A DNA stretch of 64,000 nt, taken from positions 2,938,388-3,002,387 of the forward strand of contig VXAI01000089.1 in the NCBI GenBank assembly GCA_013399305.1, written 5' to 3'. Positions within the stretch are counted from its first letter, which is position 1, and the number at the start of each line of letters is the position of its first letter. This document shows, piece after piece, positions 25,898-40,200 of this stretch. The notes beneath the pieces were generated by a model, which was given only the letters and a program-made list of their open reading frames with translations, did no database searches and was not told the origin of the DNA. A program made the position numbers and the translations under genes. This DNA is from Rostratula benghalensis (taxonomy: Eukaryota; Chordata; Aves; Charadriiformes; Rostratulidae).

Positions 25898-28800
25898 GGA
25901 AACTTATGCAACTCAGGTTTATGCCTGTGGTTACATACAAAATCTTCAGCTCAGCTCCAGGCTGCACAGGTATTTATTCCTGAGTCCAAAGAAGTAGCAC
26001 TGCACCAACACTAAATGTTTTTGACTTTGATAAATGCAAAGCTGATATGCTGAGAGTTCATCACACCACTCCGTAGGTTTTGATTTGATATGCATTTACT
26101 CCTAGTTGGACTCCCCCGATGGTCTATTCTGATACCTCTCCAAGTGACTGATAGGTACAGGTTTGCAATATTTAGCTGTTGGTCCCAAGTCTCACATAGA
26201 ATAAAAACACAGAGCACAACTTTGTTGTGTGATCATGTGACCAGACCACACTACATTTTATCTCCTTATCCACAGAGAAAGTGAAGTGCAGAGGAAGTAA
26301 TTCACTTGACTGAAGTAAAGAAATGCGCAGGCAAACCTCTTACGTTGCTACCAAGAAATTTTAAGCTCAGCTATGTCAATTGAACTCAGTTCAATATATC
26401 TCCTTGCTCCCTCCATTCCACGGGGTACCTGCAGGGACAAAATGAACAATAAATGGTCAGTATCATTTCTTCCTGGAGCTCAACACCGCACAGTTGAGAC
26501 TACTGAATATGTCATAGGAACTGTGTGCTCCAAAGTTGATTCTAAAAGACTGGAATACTGCTGTGATAACTTCCTTAGGACACTAGGAAGTAATAGCTGT
26601 GTTTCAAAATGTTACATAAGCCAATTTTTCACATTTCTATTTTACAGCCAATCTTCATTATCCGTGAGTGGATTACACACTTTGTAAATTAACTAAACCA
26701 TGCTAAAAAATAAAACAAATGCAACATTTTTTTCCACTTTATGAGTCATTCTACGTTTTCTTTTTCAAAGATAAGCAACGTGTGTTATGCTAGTCTAAAT
26801 TCACATACATTCATACAGTGGAAACTCTTTATAGAGACCTTTTTCCTCCCACCCTCCACTTTGAACTATCCATTATTTGACCTGGATATCTTACAGTTGT
26901 CAATGCATTCACCCTACCTCAACACCCCATGGTCTGAGTCACTGTAATGACGAAGAACAAGAGAATATGTCTGTACAGTACAACTGGTCAGATAATTACC
27001 CTTACTTCAGAATCAATAAAAGCTCTGGTTCATAAAGAGTGATGGAAAATTATCTATCACACCACACTACTTCTTTAATTTTTCCCACTGATTTGTACTT
27101 GAGAGATTGTCCGTCAACATCTGCTTATCAGTTCACATTCTCCTGTGGCGAACTTTTTGATGGGCTCCAGTTGATGTGAGAATCAGACTTACAGGTTACC
27201 ACTTTGATGAGCTTATTTTAGGCCTGCTGCTCCTATGAAAATGCAGAACTCCACTGAGCCATTCAGGTCTTCTCTCTGCATTCCACTCTCCCGCTAGCAC
27301 AAGTGGCAAACTGCAAAATGTCTTCACAGCAGTGCTGTGGCTGCGGTCAAGAGCATTTTCCTTTCAAAAAGGTAGTCTTGGGACAGTTGTAAAAGTTGAC
27401 CGTTGTGCTCTCACTGCAGTGGATGGGTTAGAAAACTGTTGATTCAGAACTGCAAAATTTTTAGACCTTGCCCACTAACATAACTAAAGTTATTCACTCC
27501 TAGTAGCAGCCTGACAGTCAGTGAGGAGGTGAGAGAAATGACACTAGCACTTTTTTTATATGCAAACTGCAACAGCAGTGCCTTTTCATGGCACTAGGGA
27601 TGCCAGGTTCACGTTAAACCAGAGGAGAAACTTTGACCACCATCTATCATGGTATTTACAAATGCTTAGAAGGGGCTTCAGTGTAAAGAAAAATAAGTGA
27701 AGGAGAAGTCAAATGAAAAAATCTTCATAATATAAAGCACATCTGTACTAAAAACAGGGCCCAAGGCCTGGATTCCTGGAAATTTCTCCATGTCTCAACT
27801 AATTAAAAAGATCTTATGGCATTTTGTCTATATTTTCTTAACTGCAAAAAGGAAGTGACAGAATAGCTCCTCACCTAGGTAATTTTATGTTCTGTATCTG
27901 AACACAAGTGTATCTTGCAAGGTCTTGTTTCTAGGCTGTTTTTCCTAAACCAGTAAATTACAGAAACTTTGGTTCAAACAGAAAGCTAAATGATTCTTGT
28001 AACTTTCTGATGGAAACAGAGGTACTTGCAGCATATCTATGCACTTAAGGAATGTTGCTTATAGTTAAGTAAAAAGTCAAAATTCCAGTAGCAAACACTG
28101 AGCGATTTCAGTAATGGTATTACTGAGAGAAACATCTATTTTCATAGTTCATAAGTTCTCATATGTCCTTTACTGATGCTCCCTCCACATCTGCTGTAAA
28201 GTTCAAAGAAAAGCTGTAGCACATGGGATTTCTGTCATTTTATGGTAATGTGGCACTGTAAGGGCAATGGGCAAGAGACAGGAGCTACATAAGGCACATA
28301 ACTGAATCCTAGTTGATGGGCAATGCAATGGAAAAGAAGAGCTGGCTTTTCTTTGTACCACCTAAACCTTCCTTTGATAAGGAGTCAGCACACCCAGAGA
28401 TCTGCCACAGGGTGTGTATCATAGGTATAAATCTTAAGTCTCATTCAATTTTAGAAAGATAAGGACTTGATCCTTTGTTCAGTTGCAGAAATGGTCATCT
28501 ACCTGCTCTGATTCTGACAGCACAGCCCAAGGAGTAGTTTTTGAACAGGAATTATCAAAGAACTTAGAGGTCTCTACCCAAAATTGCTTCCCATCTTCTG
28601 GAAGTCAGTGCTAGCATACATATAAACTGGTAGGGAATTAATTTCAAAGTAGAAAGTTCCCCAGCTTCCCTACACAGGCCTTGGCTGTCTGGGGAAGCTC
28701 TCACTCTGCCACATAAAGAAAAAATGGAATGCTGGCTCCATCCATCCTTCAGTTCAGTCTGTGGTGAAATTCTTGGTTTCGTTGCTATGAGATGGTGTGT

Positions 28801-31800
28801 ACAAGGAAATGACACTGGTCCTTCTTTAGTGACTAATTTTACCTAGTAGAAGAAATGAGACAACACAGTCATTGAGTGCATCTTGCACTTCAGTATGATA
28901 AATTCAACCAAGGGAGAATCAACTATATTTTGTCTGGATTTTTCCAACTTCATTCAAACCAGGTGCCACTTTCTTCCCAGTTTGTAACTTAAATTTACAC
29001 TTATATGTTTGATTCTTGTTGCTATCATTCATACTTAAACTCAATTGTTAAAATCACAAAGGAACAGACAAAATCTCATATAAATGTGGCATACAGTTAC
29101 TAAACCTCACATGAAAACTCCACTGGCATGGCTGCTAGGGTTGAACTCTGCCTTTGTGTAAATCCCCGTAGTACTAACTTCAAATTAGCAAGTCTATTGC
29201 CAAGACAATTTTTTCCAAATTTTTAGGGCTTTCTGAATCTTTGTTCATGAGCTAACAAAATGCTTACGCTCCTGCTTCAATTTAGGTCCTCAGCTAGTAT
29301 CTACCCAAAGAAGAATGTGTGCAGTTCCTTTACATATCTCAGGCTACAGTTACAGAGCAGCGTTGAAACCAATATCACGTTTGTATATTGTCTTGTTCAA
29401 TGGGAATGGAACATGCAGCTAAATATATAAGCAAGAGGCTACCCCAGAGCACTGTGGAATGCTCATGCTGGTCTTCATTAGGCTGGTACAGCATTAGTGC
29501 TAGTCACTCCCTGCAAAGTCCATCTTCAAGCCAAAGATTAGTACACCTACAGCTTGTGATATGTGGTTGTGGCTTGCACCAGGCTCATCTCTTCCACAGA
29601 TACATTTTTGGTTCTCTGGTTTTCTCTGAAAGTTGGAAGGTCACTTGCTGCAACCAGAAAAGACTCAAATGTAAGAAAACTTTGCAGAGCCTGTACAAGT
29701 CGTGACCCATGGAAAGCAAACTCTATAAAAATGATAGTAATTTATCTTTGTTAATAGTACTAAGGATGTTGCACAAACTTGTAGGACATTCCCATCCAGG
29801 GTGAAGAACAGCACTCCTCCCCCACCTTGTATCTTTATTGTACTTCTTACAGGACACAAAATGTTACAGAAGGATCCAGAGCACCGTCACAGCAGCGGCA
29901 GCAGCGCAGCCAACACACATGATGACTCTTTTTGGAACTCCAGATCCCATGACCCTGGGAGTGAGGGTCGCAACTTCAATTTAAAGAAAGAATTAGCTCA
30001 TAGATGTGATTTGGAGAAAAATATTTAAAATACAATCTGCAAAAAAAGCAGAAAGCTGCCAAAAAAACCTCAGGAACATTTTGTAGTTTTGTGATTTCTC
30101 AAACTAGTTTCAAAACAGAAGGGCATAAAGGATATTTTTGATTTTTGAAGTAACTTTGAAGTACCAGCAGTATTGGGGAGGGCGTGGAGAGAAACAGCCC
30201 ATGGCATGTTTTCCAAGGAAGTCAACCCCTACCCACCATCCACAATGGAAAAACAGCAGCCTCATTTTTGATACTGCCCCATCTGAGGCAGGTTCTGTGA
30301 AAAGGAAGAAAATGGGTATTTTCTGCTAGTTTTTCATGATACAAGGAATAAATATGAACACTTTGGTTTTAAGCAACCAAATGGGAATTGAATAATACAC
30401 AAAGAAACATACTATTCTGTAGACTCAACTGGGATTTTTTGTTACTGTTTCTGTGCTTCCCATTACCCAGTGATACAGAAACTTATCAGAAAAATGCATT
30501 TTCTGCCACTGAAAGACAAAATCCTCACCAGCAAAAATTCCTTTTTGCGTTTTTTTTTGCTGTCCTAGCACCAGTTCTGATTGCTTGATAGGACTGTAAG
30601 GCCATGTGTCACTACAGTTGACACAGCAATGAATGAGGGGTTGTTTTCCATCAATAACTCTTTTTTTTGAGCAGTTTATGTTTATTTTTCTGGAAATTTG
30701 CTAACATGTATAACTCCAGAAACTGGTACATATTGTTGTACAAAAAATTACCTTTTTAAACTCTTCCTCCACTTCAGATTGACATCCACTTCATTTCTTA
30801 ACAGATTCCCCACCAGCACTCTGCTCTGTTCCAGCAGGGTTTCTTTGGTATCTCGTGTGGATTTGAAATTATTTTGTCAGTTACAAGCGTGGGTCAGAAA
30901 TAACCTTCTCATAATTCAGCTTTATTTCATAAAAGTTGAATCAACTTGCTACTGCTTAAAGAAATGGCTACCTCCACACCTAGAACAGCAATACTTTTGA
31001 TCCTGGGCAGAGCAGAGATGGGCACGTGGTGCTCAACGCTTGCATTGGGTCTGGCCTCAGTGGGCCACGAGGATGCCATTTCTAATACTATACAAGTATT
31101 GCAACCCTGAAGGCCAAGATTCACTAGATCCTCCCAAATGAAGTAGATATCTACTTTACTGAACTGAGACCCTATAGGAAGAGTATACAGGTGGTAGCTG
31201 TTGAGTCTGTTGTATAGAAAAAAGCATATTTCCTGTAACTGTGATTCGCAGTCACCCACGCAGAACTGCCTTCTATCCACTGCCTGTATATTGCCTTCCT
31301 GTCTGCTTTTTCTCAGACAACATAAATGTCTCCAAGATATTTGGCATCTCTAGAAAGGACAGGATTGTTTTTCCCTGGCTGGCCTGCCTGGTGGGAGAGA
31401 GGAACTGGTGGGAGGTCTGTACTGGAGTACCACCACAGCAAGTCCATTGTTTCTGTTTCATTGCACTTTAGGATTTCTGAAGGGCACCCAAAGCAGAATT
31501 GCCCTGCCTAATGCATTGTCCTGCCAAAGTGGGAAGAAAATTGCTTATTACATGTTCATGGTGGAGAGCTTCAGTCCTGGGAGAAGAGCTGCACTGGTAT
31601 ATTGCAAACCTGAGAAAAGTTCTCCCAGAAAACCACACTCTTCCTTTACATCTCGCTGCATAAATTTAATATTAAAGCACTGGGCTTATGTGATGGAAAA
31701 TCTTGTTTCTGTCCATATAGAAAATAAAGGGTTGGTCCTATGTTTCTCACACTTACCACCTCGTTCCCAGCTGTGCATTGGCATCTTAAATGAGCTCTAG

Positions 31801-31938
31801 TGCCTATGTACACATACCAGCCAAATCAGGAAGATGATCTGCCTTAAAAGCAAGACCTTATTGTCCAACAGCCTAAATTTTCAGGGACAGTTTTCTGTCA
31901 TATGAATTCCCTTGTCCCTTGCTGCCAAAATAAGAAAT

Positions 31939-31966
31939 AGAAGAAGGAGGAGGAAGAGGAGGAAGA
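31939..31966 (+). repeat. Polypurine (GGA/GAA) tract
   Basis: 28 consecutive purines on the plus strand are made mostly of GAAG and GAGGAGGAAG units, and purine-rich text continues beyond a short TT break. Such tracts can form triplex DNA and are common length-variable simple repeats. Confidence 0.85.
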
Positions 31967-33050
31967 TTAGAAAAGCAAGAAAACCCCTTTACAGAATAGT
32001 TTGCTGTATGTCAGTCATACTCTTCATAAGCAGAATAAATTTGAGAATAGATTTCATATCAAGAGGCATAAACGATTCTTGATACAGAAAATCCATTCGC
32101 TTTTCTTAGGTATTTTTAGAGAGAAACCCCACAATTTTTTGCTGTGGTTTTGGTTTTAGCCTCTCCTTGTCAGCAATGGGAGTGGATGCTTATTGCTGTA
32201 GGTAGTGCAATTCTTGGTTTATCCAAAGCTGTATGCCTGTCTTTTCAGACCTGTTTCATTGTTTCAGCATGTGCTTGGAAATGGTAGTAGCATTGTCATA
32301 CTCTGAAACGCAGCACAGTAATCCACCCCACAGCTCCCAAGTAGAAGGAAAGTGCAAGATTCTACTGGCTGATAAAAATTTTCTGCTGTTTCCTGTTCTA
32401 GGGACAAAAACTGAGCAAAAATAAAGGTCATCCATGTTTATATTAAGAATACAAAGTTCTACTACGTTTCGCAACAAAGTTGGGTCATTATTTACCCACT
32501 TGTCCTTTGTATCATTGCTTTGAACTCTCTGGGTTTGCTTATCATGATATTTCTAAAATCTGTAAACAGTCAGGGAAAAGTATTTCTAGATTTCTAAATA
32601 GAGCATTAGGTCATTTTATTATCAGAGAAATATAACACTGCCCATCTGTTGTTGTTCCACATGTGGAACAGCAGGCAGCCTCCTCCAAACCGTTAATTAT
32701 TTCAAGGAAATCACTACAGCAACTTTGCCACGTAGTCCCAGTTTCTTTTCTGCTCTTCAGAATAACTTTCCCAACAGCTATCCATGAAGTATGTGCTCTG
32801 CTAAAAAACCACATCCATCTACACAATTCCTGAGCTAACCTACTCTTGATACAATTTGACACAAGTGTTTTAATTTTTTAATGGAGAAAAGATAGTTTCA
32901 TTTTCACATTAGCACATTAATTCATCCCTATATTCAAAATCAAGTCGGCATCTTCCTTGAAACCTCTGGAAAAGGTACAATTCTCTGTGCCCTAACTCTG
33001 GAGTTCTGCTACCTGTCAGATCGGCGTGCTGCTTTCTGCAGTAACTCCCA

Positions 33051-33245
33051 TCACAGAATCACAGAATATCAGGGATTGGAAGGGACCTTGAGAGATCATC
33101 TAGTCCAATCCCCCTGCCAGAACAGGAACACCTAGATCAGGTCACACAGGAACATTCCATGTGGGTTTTGAATGTCTCCAGAAAGGAGACTCCACCATCT
33201 CTCTGGTCAGCCCATTCCAGTGTTCTGTCACCCTCACCGTGATAA
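33051..33245 (-). mobile_element. CR1 LINE, 3' terminal fragment
   Basis: Read on the plus strand, this is the reverse complement of a CR1 3' end. It begins with the terminal repeats TCACAGAATCACAGAATATC, then GGGATTGGAAGGGACCTTG, GAGATCATCTAGTCCAATCC, CACCTAGATCAGGTCACACAGG, GGGTTTTGAATGTCTCCAG and GTGTTCTGTCACCCTCACCG. It lies wholly in the 3' untranslated region and is 5'-truncated at about 33245. The match to common avian CR1 3' text is close, so it is probably younger than the 22.2 kb copy. Confidence 0.96.
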
Positions 33246-33628
33246 TGTGCAAATTACTTGCGAGCGTAGGTTAAATTTGTTTTGGTTTGTTTTGTTTCCA
33301 CCTTTTTCCAGTATGCATATACATGTGATTAGGACATCACATGGATCAGGGTGCAGGCAAGATGACTTCTAAGCATGTTAGTACTTTACACGTGTTCTAT
33401 CCTTGAGTATAATGTCCCCATAAACAATGGACACATATTTGATATAGCAGCAGGAATGACCACAAAATGTGTTCTAGACTCAGATTACTGCTTTACCTTG
33501 GACTGGATGCTGCTGCAAACACAATTAATCTCTCTTGCTTCTTTTTCTCTCCCTTTTTCATGTCTGTGTATCTTTCATCCAAACATCTTGTTACGTGCTA
33601 AGGAAGTCCCCTGGCCTAAATCATGAAT

Positions 33629-33664
33629 CTACCTTGTTTACGTGTCCTACCTTGTTTACGTGTC
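33629..33664. repeat. Perfect 18-base tandem duplication
   Basis: The 18-base unit CTACCTTGTTTACGTGTC is present twice head to tail without a mismatch, at 33629-33646 and 33647-33664. Each unit carries TGTTTAC, which is also a forkhead-factor core motif. The perfect identity implies a recent slippage event. Confidence 0.95.
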
Positions 33665-34070
33665 AGGAGTATTGGTTGTGCTTGTTCCCATACTGACCAC
33701 ACACTATATAATTTAATAATGAAATGTTAGCGCAATAACTTTGCTGTGTCTCCTAAAGGTATTTTCTCTTTCTTATGAGGCTGGCAACTGTTGCTGCACA
33801 AATCACTAGATGTAGTTGTGTCCACTTAGTGAAGCCCGGCTTGCCATTTTTATCACTCCCCCAAAGGAGTGGAATATGGACAGGGGAACGTACTAATACT
33901 ACGATGGTTTTCCACCAGAAGATGCCTCCATGTAATCCTACTCTGTACCTATATTCACATTATATTTGTTAACACCAATAGTACTTCCAAAGAGGGGAGC
34001 ATGGCTAAATGTTAGGCAAGCGTTTTCCAGCACTTTTATATTTTTGCCTGCAAATCTTCTAAGGGGGCTT

Positions 34071-34118
34071 TATGAAACATGTATGAAACAAGCATGAAAA
34101 CACTATGAATCAAGTATG
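34071..34118. repeat. Degenerate minisatellite, about 10-11 base unit
   Basis: Successive related units read TATGAAACAT, GTATGAAACAA, GCATGAAAACA, CTATGAATCAA and GTATGTA. Every unit keeps ATGA-like text, while length and bases drift. This is an old, short tandem array without known function. Confidence 0.7.
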
Positions 34119-37100
34119 TAATTAAAAAAAATATAAAATAATATGCAGTAAATCAGAATTAGGGTGAGTTACACTCAGGGGCATAAGCAAAGATATTATA
34201 AAAAAGGGAGAAAAGAACGAAGGTCACCTCTTTGCTATGAGAAATCCAGTTTGGATCTTGAAATCCATTCCTGTAAAGACACAAAGACGTGTGACACGTG
34301 AGGAAATGAAGATTCCAGGATGTGCCTTGGGAGTGCTCTAGGACAGAGGCATTTTGCAAAGAGTAGATAACGGCCTTAAAGGGCAGCGATGAGATTGTGG
34401 ACCTCCTGTGTATGGGTTCTGGAAAGAAAAGATATATTTGAAAAACCCTATATTTTTCCCTGGAAAATACGAGTAGCTGGGCTAATTGTAACACTTGGAA
34501 AACTGAAAGACATTTCCGTTTTGCTTTTTTTTTAACAGTAGCTTTTGTAATCTTGCTTCTGTTGATGGCATAAGGAAAAATGTCTTGATTTATGCCTTTG
34601 TTATGTTCATTTTTTCACAGACACAGCCTGCAAACCTAAAATATAGGAAATCACCAAAGGCTAAACCCAGAATATTCCACCGTACTGCATTAGGGAGTGA
34701 CCTGTTTTCATTCAGGGGTTGTTATTTCCACCTTTACTCATCCATCAAGTAAGAATTTAGGAAATACTTCTGTACCTAATGGATAAATATATGAGCCAAT
34801 AAACTTAAGTCGCAACTTCTGATTATAGTAATTTAAATTATATATTTGGTGGGGAAATAGTGAAAATATAGCTCTAGAGCCCATTACCAAATCCAGTGGA
34901 CCTATGGCAGACAACTCTCTTTTTGCTGCTGACATTTATGTGTTGTTTGGCTGAGATTATAACATTTGTAATAATATTATGTTATTTGTAATAATGTAAG
35001 CATAGCCAGATGTCTGTCAGACTGTGTACCTGACCAGACTGCCTCTGAAATCCATGTTTACACTCATCATCTTGCAGTAGCCTCTCTGTGAAAACAGTGT
35101 TGAATGGTAGGTTTTCAGAGATACTTCTTTACCCAAATGAACTGCAGGAATCCCATCTTTGTTTCATGTTCTCTTTCAAGGACTCAAAGAAAAACCTTGA
35201 AGGCTCTGACGCTGCTGTGAAATATCTCCAGACTGTTGATCACTAGGGTCTGTAGCAAGGCCCAATATTTTGCCAAGGCTGCTGAAAAACTAGACATAGA
35301 TAGAGTGTTTAAACTAAAGTTAGAAATTTGTGTGTTTCTGCTCTTCAGTTGGTGAGTTTTTGCTGTGCTCCTTGCTATCCTATTATCTTTGTTGCAGGAT
35401 TCCCTGCTGTTTATAACTGCACCAGTTTTGTCTAAAGTGTTGATCTGGTTATCTGTTGTTTTTGCTATTTGGGGAACCTTAATGATATACTAAGCTGAGT
35501 CTTGTTTTTTAATCCATTTGTATTTGCTACTTAGTGATGGAAAGCATGATCTGGGAAGTTAAACACCTGAAATCCTATTCAAGGAGGTGAGACTAATCAT
35601 GTGCAGTTTTCTTAGAAAGGTATAACGTCTTGCCATAAACTCCAGTGTTTCACAGCCCATTATGCCCTTTGGAGTGCATCTTGCTGTAAGCTGTTCTGGT
35701 GCGTAACGGATTTCAACTTAGTCCCACAAGTATAAAATAAACATCAGCATTGAGGAGGATATCAAAGGTTCTACAGTGCTGCTTGTTGAAATCTGTCACC
35801 CAGCACCTCACGTGTCCAAGAGCTGCCACTCACAAAGCATTTGTCTCTTCCACTATGTCTTTTCTGAGCTTTATCAGTTCTGGAGGAACTTGGTAAAAGC
35901 ACTGCAAATTAATGAAAAATCCAGGAGAAATCTACAACATTGAGTCTTGAGCTGATTTTTTGAATCACATTTAAAAACTGCAGTCCAGTTAGCAGAAGAT
36001 CTGACTTGGTACAAAAGCTGCATCCTTTTCTCTCTTTTCCTTGGTTTAAGCCAACAATTAATCATGGCACGAGGTAAATGAGTAGGGAATTGCAGTGTAA
36101 ACTGTGCTGGTGGATTGGTAAACATTTCTGGTATTGTTGCAAATAACCAACACAAGAATAAGGAATGGAAGTTTAGCTTTAGGCCTCTATGTTTACCATT
36201 ATGACTTTAAACTGTTTATAAGAAGAAGAGTACTTTAAATATTCCTGAGGAGATGGGCAAAACCACATGGCTACTAAAGGTTTAACTGAGATAAAGTGTT
36301 TGCCTTAAAATTCAGAGAAACATGATCACTTTGCAGCCGCTGTTTTTCATTTAAAGCATTGCTGTTGATATTGTACTGTGACGCCAGCCTAAAGCATTTA
36401 TGGTAACTCCATAAATGAGGTGTGTTTGAAAATGGGAGGCAATATCTGGAGTTTTCCTTATCACTGCATCCTCAAACAGAGCTAATTCAGAATTGTCCAC
36501 AAAAAATAACAGTACAAACCCCTTGTTTCTTCTAGTTTTATTGGAGTCATTAAGCCCTAGGTCCAGGATGTATGGTGGTAGGTGAAGGTATCAGTTTTCA
36601 TGGTGAGCAGAAAAACATTGATTGGGATTTTCCATCAGCTAAGCCACTGACTAAAAGCTTGGGAGAGCTGGGTGCTCTTCTCTTGGAGTTTGTCAACTGG
36701 ACATTGTGAACTGACATTTGTCTGCCAGGAGGCCTGGTCTGGCAGTTGCCCTCATTGCCGGGGGCTTGGAGTCAGTCTGTAGCTCAAAATCCTTTTTCTG
36801 TGTGAGGGGGGGAGTCAACCACCCTTCCCACCATCAAGAGATTCTCTAAGGCACTAGCAAAGTGTTTTAATTTCAAGTTATTTTTTGGCATTTTAAAGTT
36901 GTTTTACCCTTCAGACAAAACTGGAAATTAGGACGAAGGAAGAATAGCTCCTTAACTAGATAATGTGGAACTAGGATGAGACAGTGAAGCCCGTGGTTCC
37001 AGCCACGGTTCCAAGGTCTTTTTAAACATCCTGTGAGGCCCCCTGACAGAAGAGTCTGTAAAAACATGGCATTGGCAACTAAGAAACCAAGATGTTGCAG

Positions 37101-37196
37101 ACATTTATATATGCAAACGTATTGCTGAAGAACATATTCTAGTGTGTATATTCATACTCTTTATACAGATATTTATCAATTTATGCATGCACTTAT

Positions 37197-37226
37197 GTGC
37201 ATATACACATATATGTGTGTTTGCAC
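37197..37226. repeat. 30-base near-perfect palindrome, GT/AC and AT rich
   Basis: The left half GTGCATATACACATA is the reverse complement of the right half TATGTGTGTTTGCAC at 13 of 15 positions, with no loop. It sits in a wider patch of alternating purine-pyrimidine text (37140-37230). Alternating text like this can adopt Z-form or cruciform structures. Confidence 0.8.
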
Positions 37227-40200
37227 AGTCATACATAATACAGAAACACCTGTACCTCCACACTACCACCCTGATATCCATAGTAGCCATCCATCTGCTA
37301 AGAGAAATTATGTCACGGATTTCCTTACTGACATTCTTGCAACAATCCTCTCTTTGTCACAGTACAGTGGTAGGTTAGTGGAAGGATAGCAAGCAGATAT
37401 TTTGTTTTATGAATGAGCCATTGCAGTGGTCTCATGACCTCCATGAGGAAATTTTGCCCGTGAGCTCTCTTCATTTTCTTGCCTGTAAAGCCTGTGAAAG
37501 TTGCATCAGCAAGTACTTCATTGAAACTGCCAGTGAGCCTATGACAATGGGAGGGAAGAAAGAGTCTTCTCAGTGTTATAGGTCACATCAAGAAAGCAGA
37601 AGAACATTTGGAACATTTATAAAGGAATGATCATGTAAGATATTTTGGAACAGAGTCAGATGTCAAGACACAAGCCTATGGAGGATGTATGACATTAGTC
37701 AATTTGAGCTTCTGGTGGTTTTCTGTAATGTAATAACTCTGCAATGTTGCCTCAGTGATGAACAATGACTCAGCACAGCTTTTCTCCAAGTGTACATTGT
37801 TGTGGAAATCCTTATAATAGGGTCTTCAGTTTTTGTTTTCTAGCAGGCATTATGGACTAGCACTAAAACCCAGCAGGCCTCATTTCAAAATATGAGTTCA
37901 CACTTGAAAACTTGAGTCGTGATTCAGGAAGGCATTTACCTCTCTGCAACTCCTCCTGATTTCTAAGGAACTAGTGCAAGTGGTTGCAGTTAAGCACGTG
38001 AGTCTCTAAGTGCTTTGCTGAATACATTAACAACAACTTATATTCTCATTGCATCCTCTCACCTCAATTCCTGTTCAGGTTAATCATATTTATGAAGTTC
38101 ATCAGAAATATAACACTAGTCATGGGTCAACCATCCAAGAATAATCAAATATATTAAATTATAAAGTGCACCTGTGGAAATCATGTTGCGCCAGCAGGCA
38201 TTCTATTCAGAGCATATAAAACTCATGGAATAATCTACTCATTGTAAATTATTCACTTATTTGTTACAAGCAAGTAAAGTTTACCAGAAAACTTGAACTT
38301 CTCTGCTAAATAAAGCAGACATAGAAACTGAAAATAGGAAGGAATATGGTAAATGGGTTTCGTTGAGACACTGTTTTCTATGTCATCCAGAATTATAAAT
38401 AAACATTTTAAAAAGGTTTTATTAGATGCTAAAACCTAACAACAAAGGACTGAATTGACTCTGGAGAGCGAATCTCTGATTTTGACCGAGTGCTAGCCTT
38501 GTTCAGTTGCTTTTACAGAAGAGGGATTAAACTACGTATAAATGAATTAATGAATAGAAATGGTTTGAAAAGATTTGGGCAAATAGATAAGGAACAGTAC
38601 TTATACAGCTAGGCCTTAAGATGAAAACGCACTAAAACAAGGTTTATTTAGGAAAAACAGGAGCTAAGTCAACCCCATATCCAAGGGTGAAACATTCAAA
38701 AGGCATAGGTCTGAAACGGGCAGAGGAAATAAAGTTAAAGAGAAATGTGTTATGTGATAAAGAGTGTAAAAATACCTGTTAATTCAAGTCCCACAAACAT
38801 CAGAGCATCCGATTCCCAAAGCTAGGTTATTGTGGATCCTTTTTATATCCTGGATGGGTCCCTGTATGCAACTGCTGGAAGGTTGCACTGTTTCTGAGGA
38901 ATTATGGTAACCTGAAAGGGAAATCAAAAAAGAGACACAAAGATTTATTACCTGTAAGAATCAAGATAGGTGGTAAATTGTTCAGAATGGCCTTACTGCA
39001 AGTGTGTGACATTGGTCACACCCTGCTCAGTAGGAGTCACCCAAAACAGCTCAGTTGGTTACATCTTGTCAGAACTCTCTAGTGGTGTTCTCTAGTGAGG
39101 TAAAGCCTTAATAAATCAATTGAAATGAGTCAGTGTTCTGTCTTGGTAGGATAAGTGTTCCCAAGCCTGGGAAATTAGTAGAACATTACAGGAAGACAAA
39201 TAAATCCCATATTTCAAAGCATGATGATGGGCCTAAATGCTGAACTTTGAGACATATAAAGTATCTGTAGAGTATAAAGATCTGGGAGCTGGTATCTGTG
39301 CAATAGGAAGATGTGGGAACAGAACACAGGCACAGGACAAGACCTTGGGATGACTTTTACATACATATGCTCACACATCGACAGCCAAAATCACTTGAAA
39401 CTCAGGAGATTTTGCTAAGGATAATCAAAAGTATTTTGCATATGGAATTAAGAATGTAATTAAATGGTGTCCTATTCTTCAAGAGGGCTTAGACCCTCAG
39501 AGGTATTTGTCATTGTGAATTAAGTGCCTGAATGTGGATGTAGACTTTATACTCTGGATCAGAAATGCCAGAAACATACTGGCAGAGCAGTTCTCCAATA
39601 TGCTGTACGCAAAAACAGCTGGCATAACAAAAACCGAAGCTGTGTAGTTTAGATGTGTAAACCAACCTGGCTGACTTTTCCTGAGGTGGTAATGAGCACA
39701 TTGAGGATGGCACCTTGAGCCATCATCTTCTAGCTTTGCTGCATGCAATGTCACAATCTGTCTGTAGCTGTAAGGCTATAGCATCAGCACCACCACACTT
39801 ACTGTAACACCTAGATTCCACAAAAAATGTGCAAGCAAAACTGGCATCCTATAAAAGTTGAAGGTGAAATGAAAAAAAGAAAGTAAAACATAATGGTAAC
39901 TAAGCAATGGTAAATAAAGTAAAAACTCTCTCAAGATATGGGAGAGCTTTCCTTTATTTCAGCTTGGTTTATTCGGACCTTATACCTGGCTTTATATACA
40001 TTCAGAAAACATAGTGGAGTCTTTTCAGGTTTGGGGGACTATGGTATAATTTTCTTCTCACAGGGAAGATAAGTTTCCTGAGAGCTTTGTACTAAGAGCT
40101 TTCCCATTCCCTAACACAGGCAGGCCCCCTCCCTCCCTTACAATACTAATGGCTATGAATAACGATGACAGCGATACCATGATGACAACTTTTCCCAAGA

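Larger units (their letters stand above)
22627..33050. other. Non-coding unique sequence, no gene seen
   Basis: No exon or RNA gene is recognised. The longest open frames are 130 codons (31408-31800, plus) and 117 codons (30927-31280, minus), with no known domain. The interval holds a 12-base word repeated near 23.03 kb, an A+T palindromic patch near 25.85 kb, a purine tract at 31.95 kb, and a possible conserved block at about 23.9-24.2 kb. Otherwise it is plain unique sequence. Confidence 0.7.

Noticed and set aside
38635..38960. Possible LTR-like segment with AAGGTTTATTTAGG and AATAAAG words
   Set aside because: No paired LTR, primer-binding site, polypurine tract or target-site duplication could be identified.
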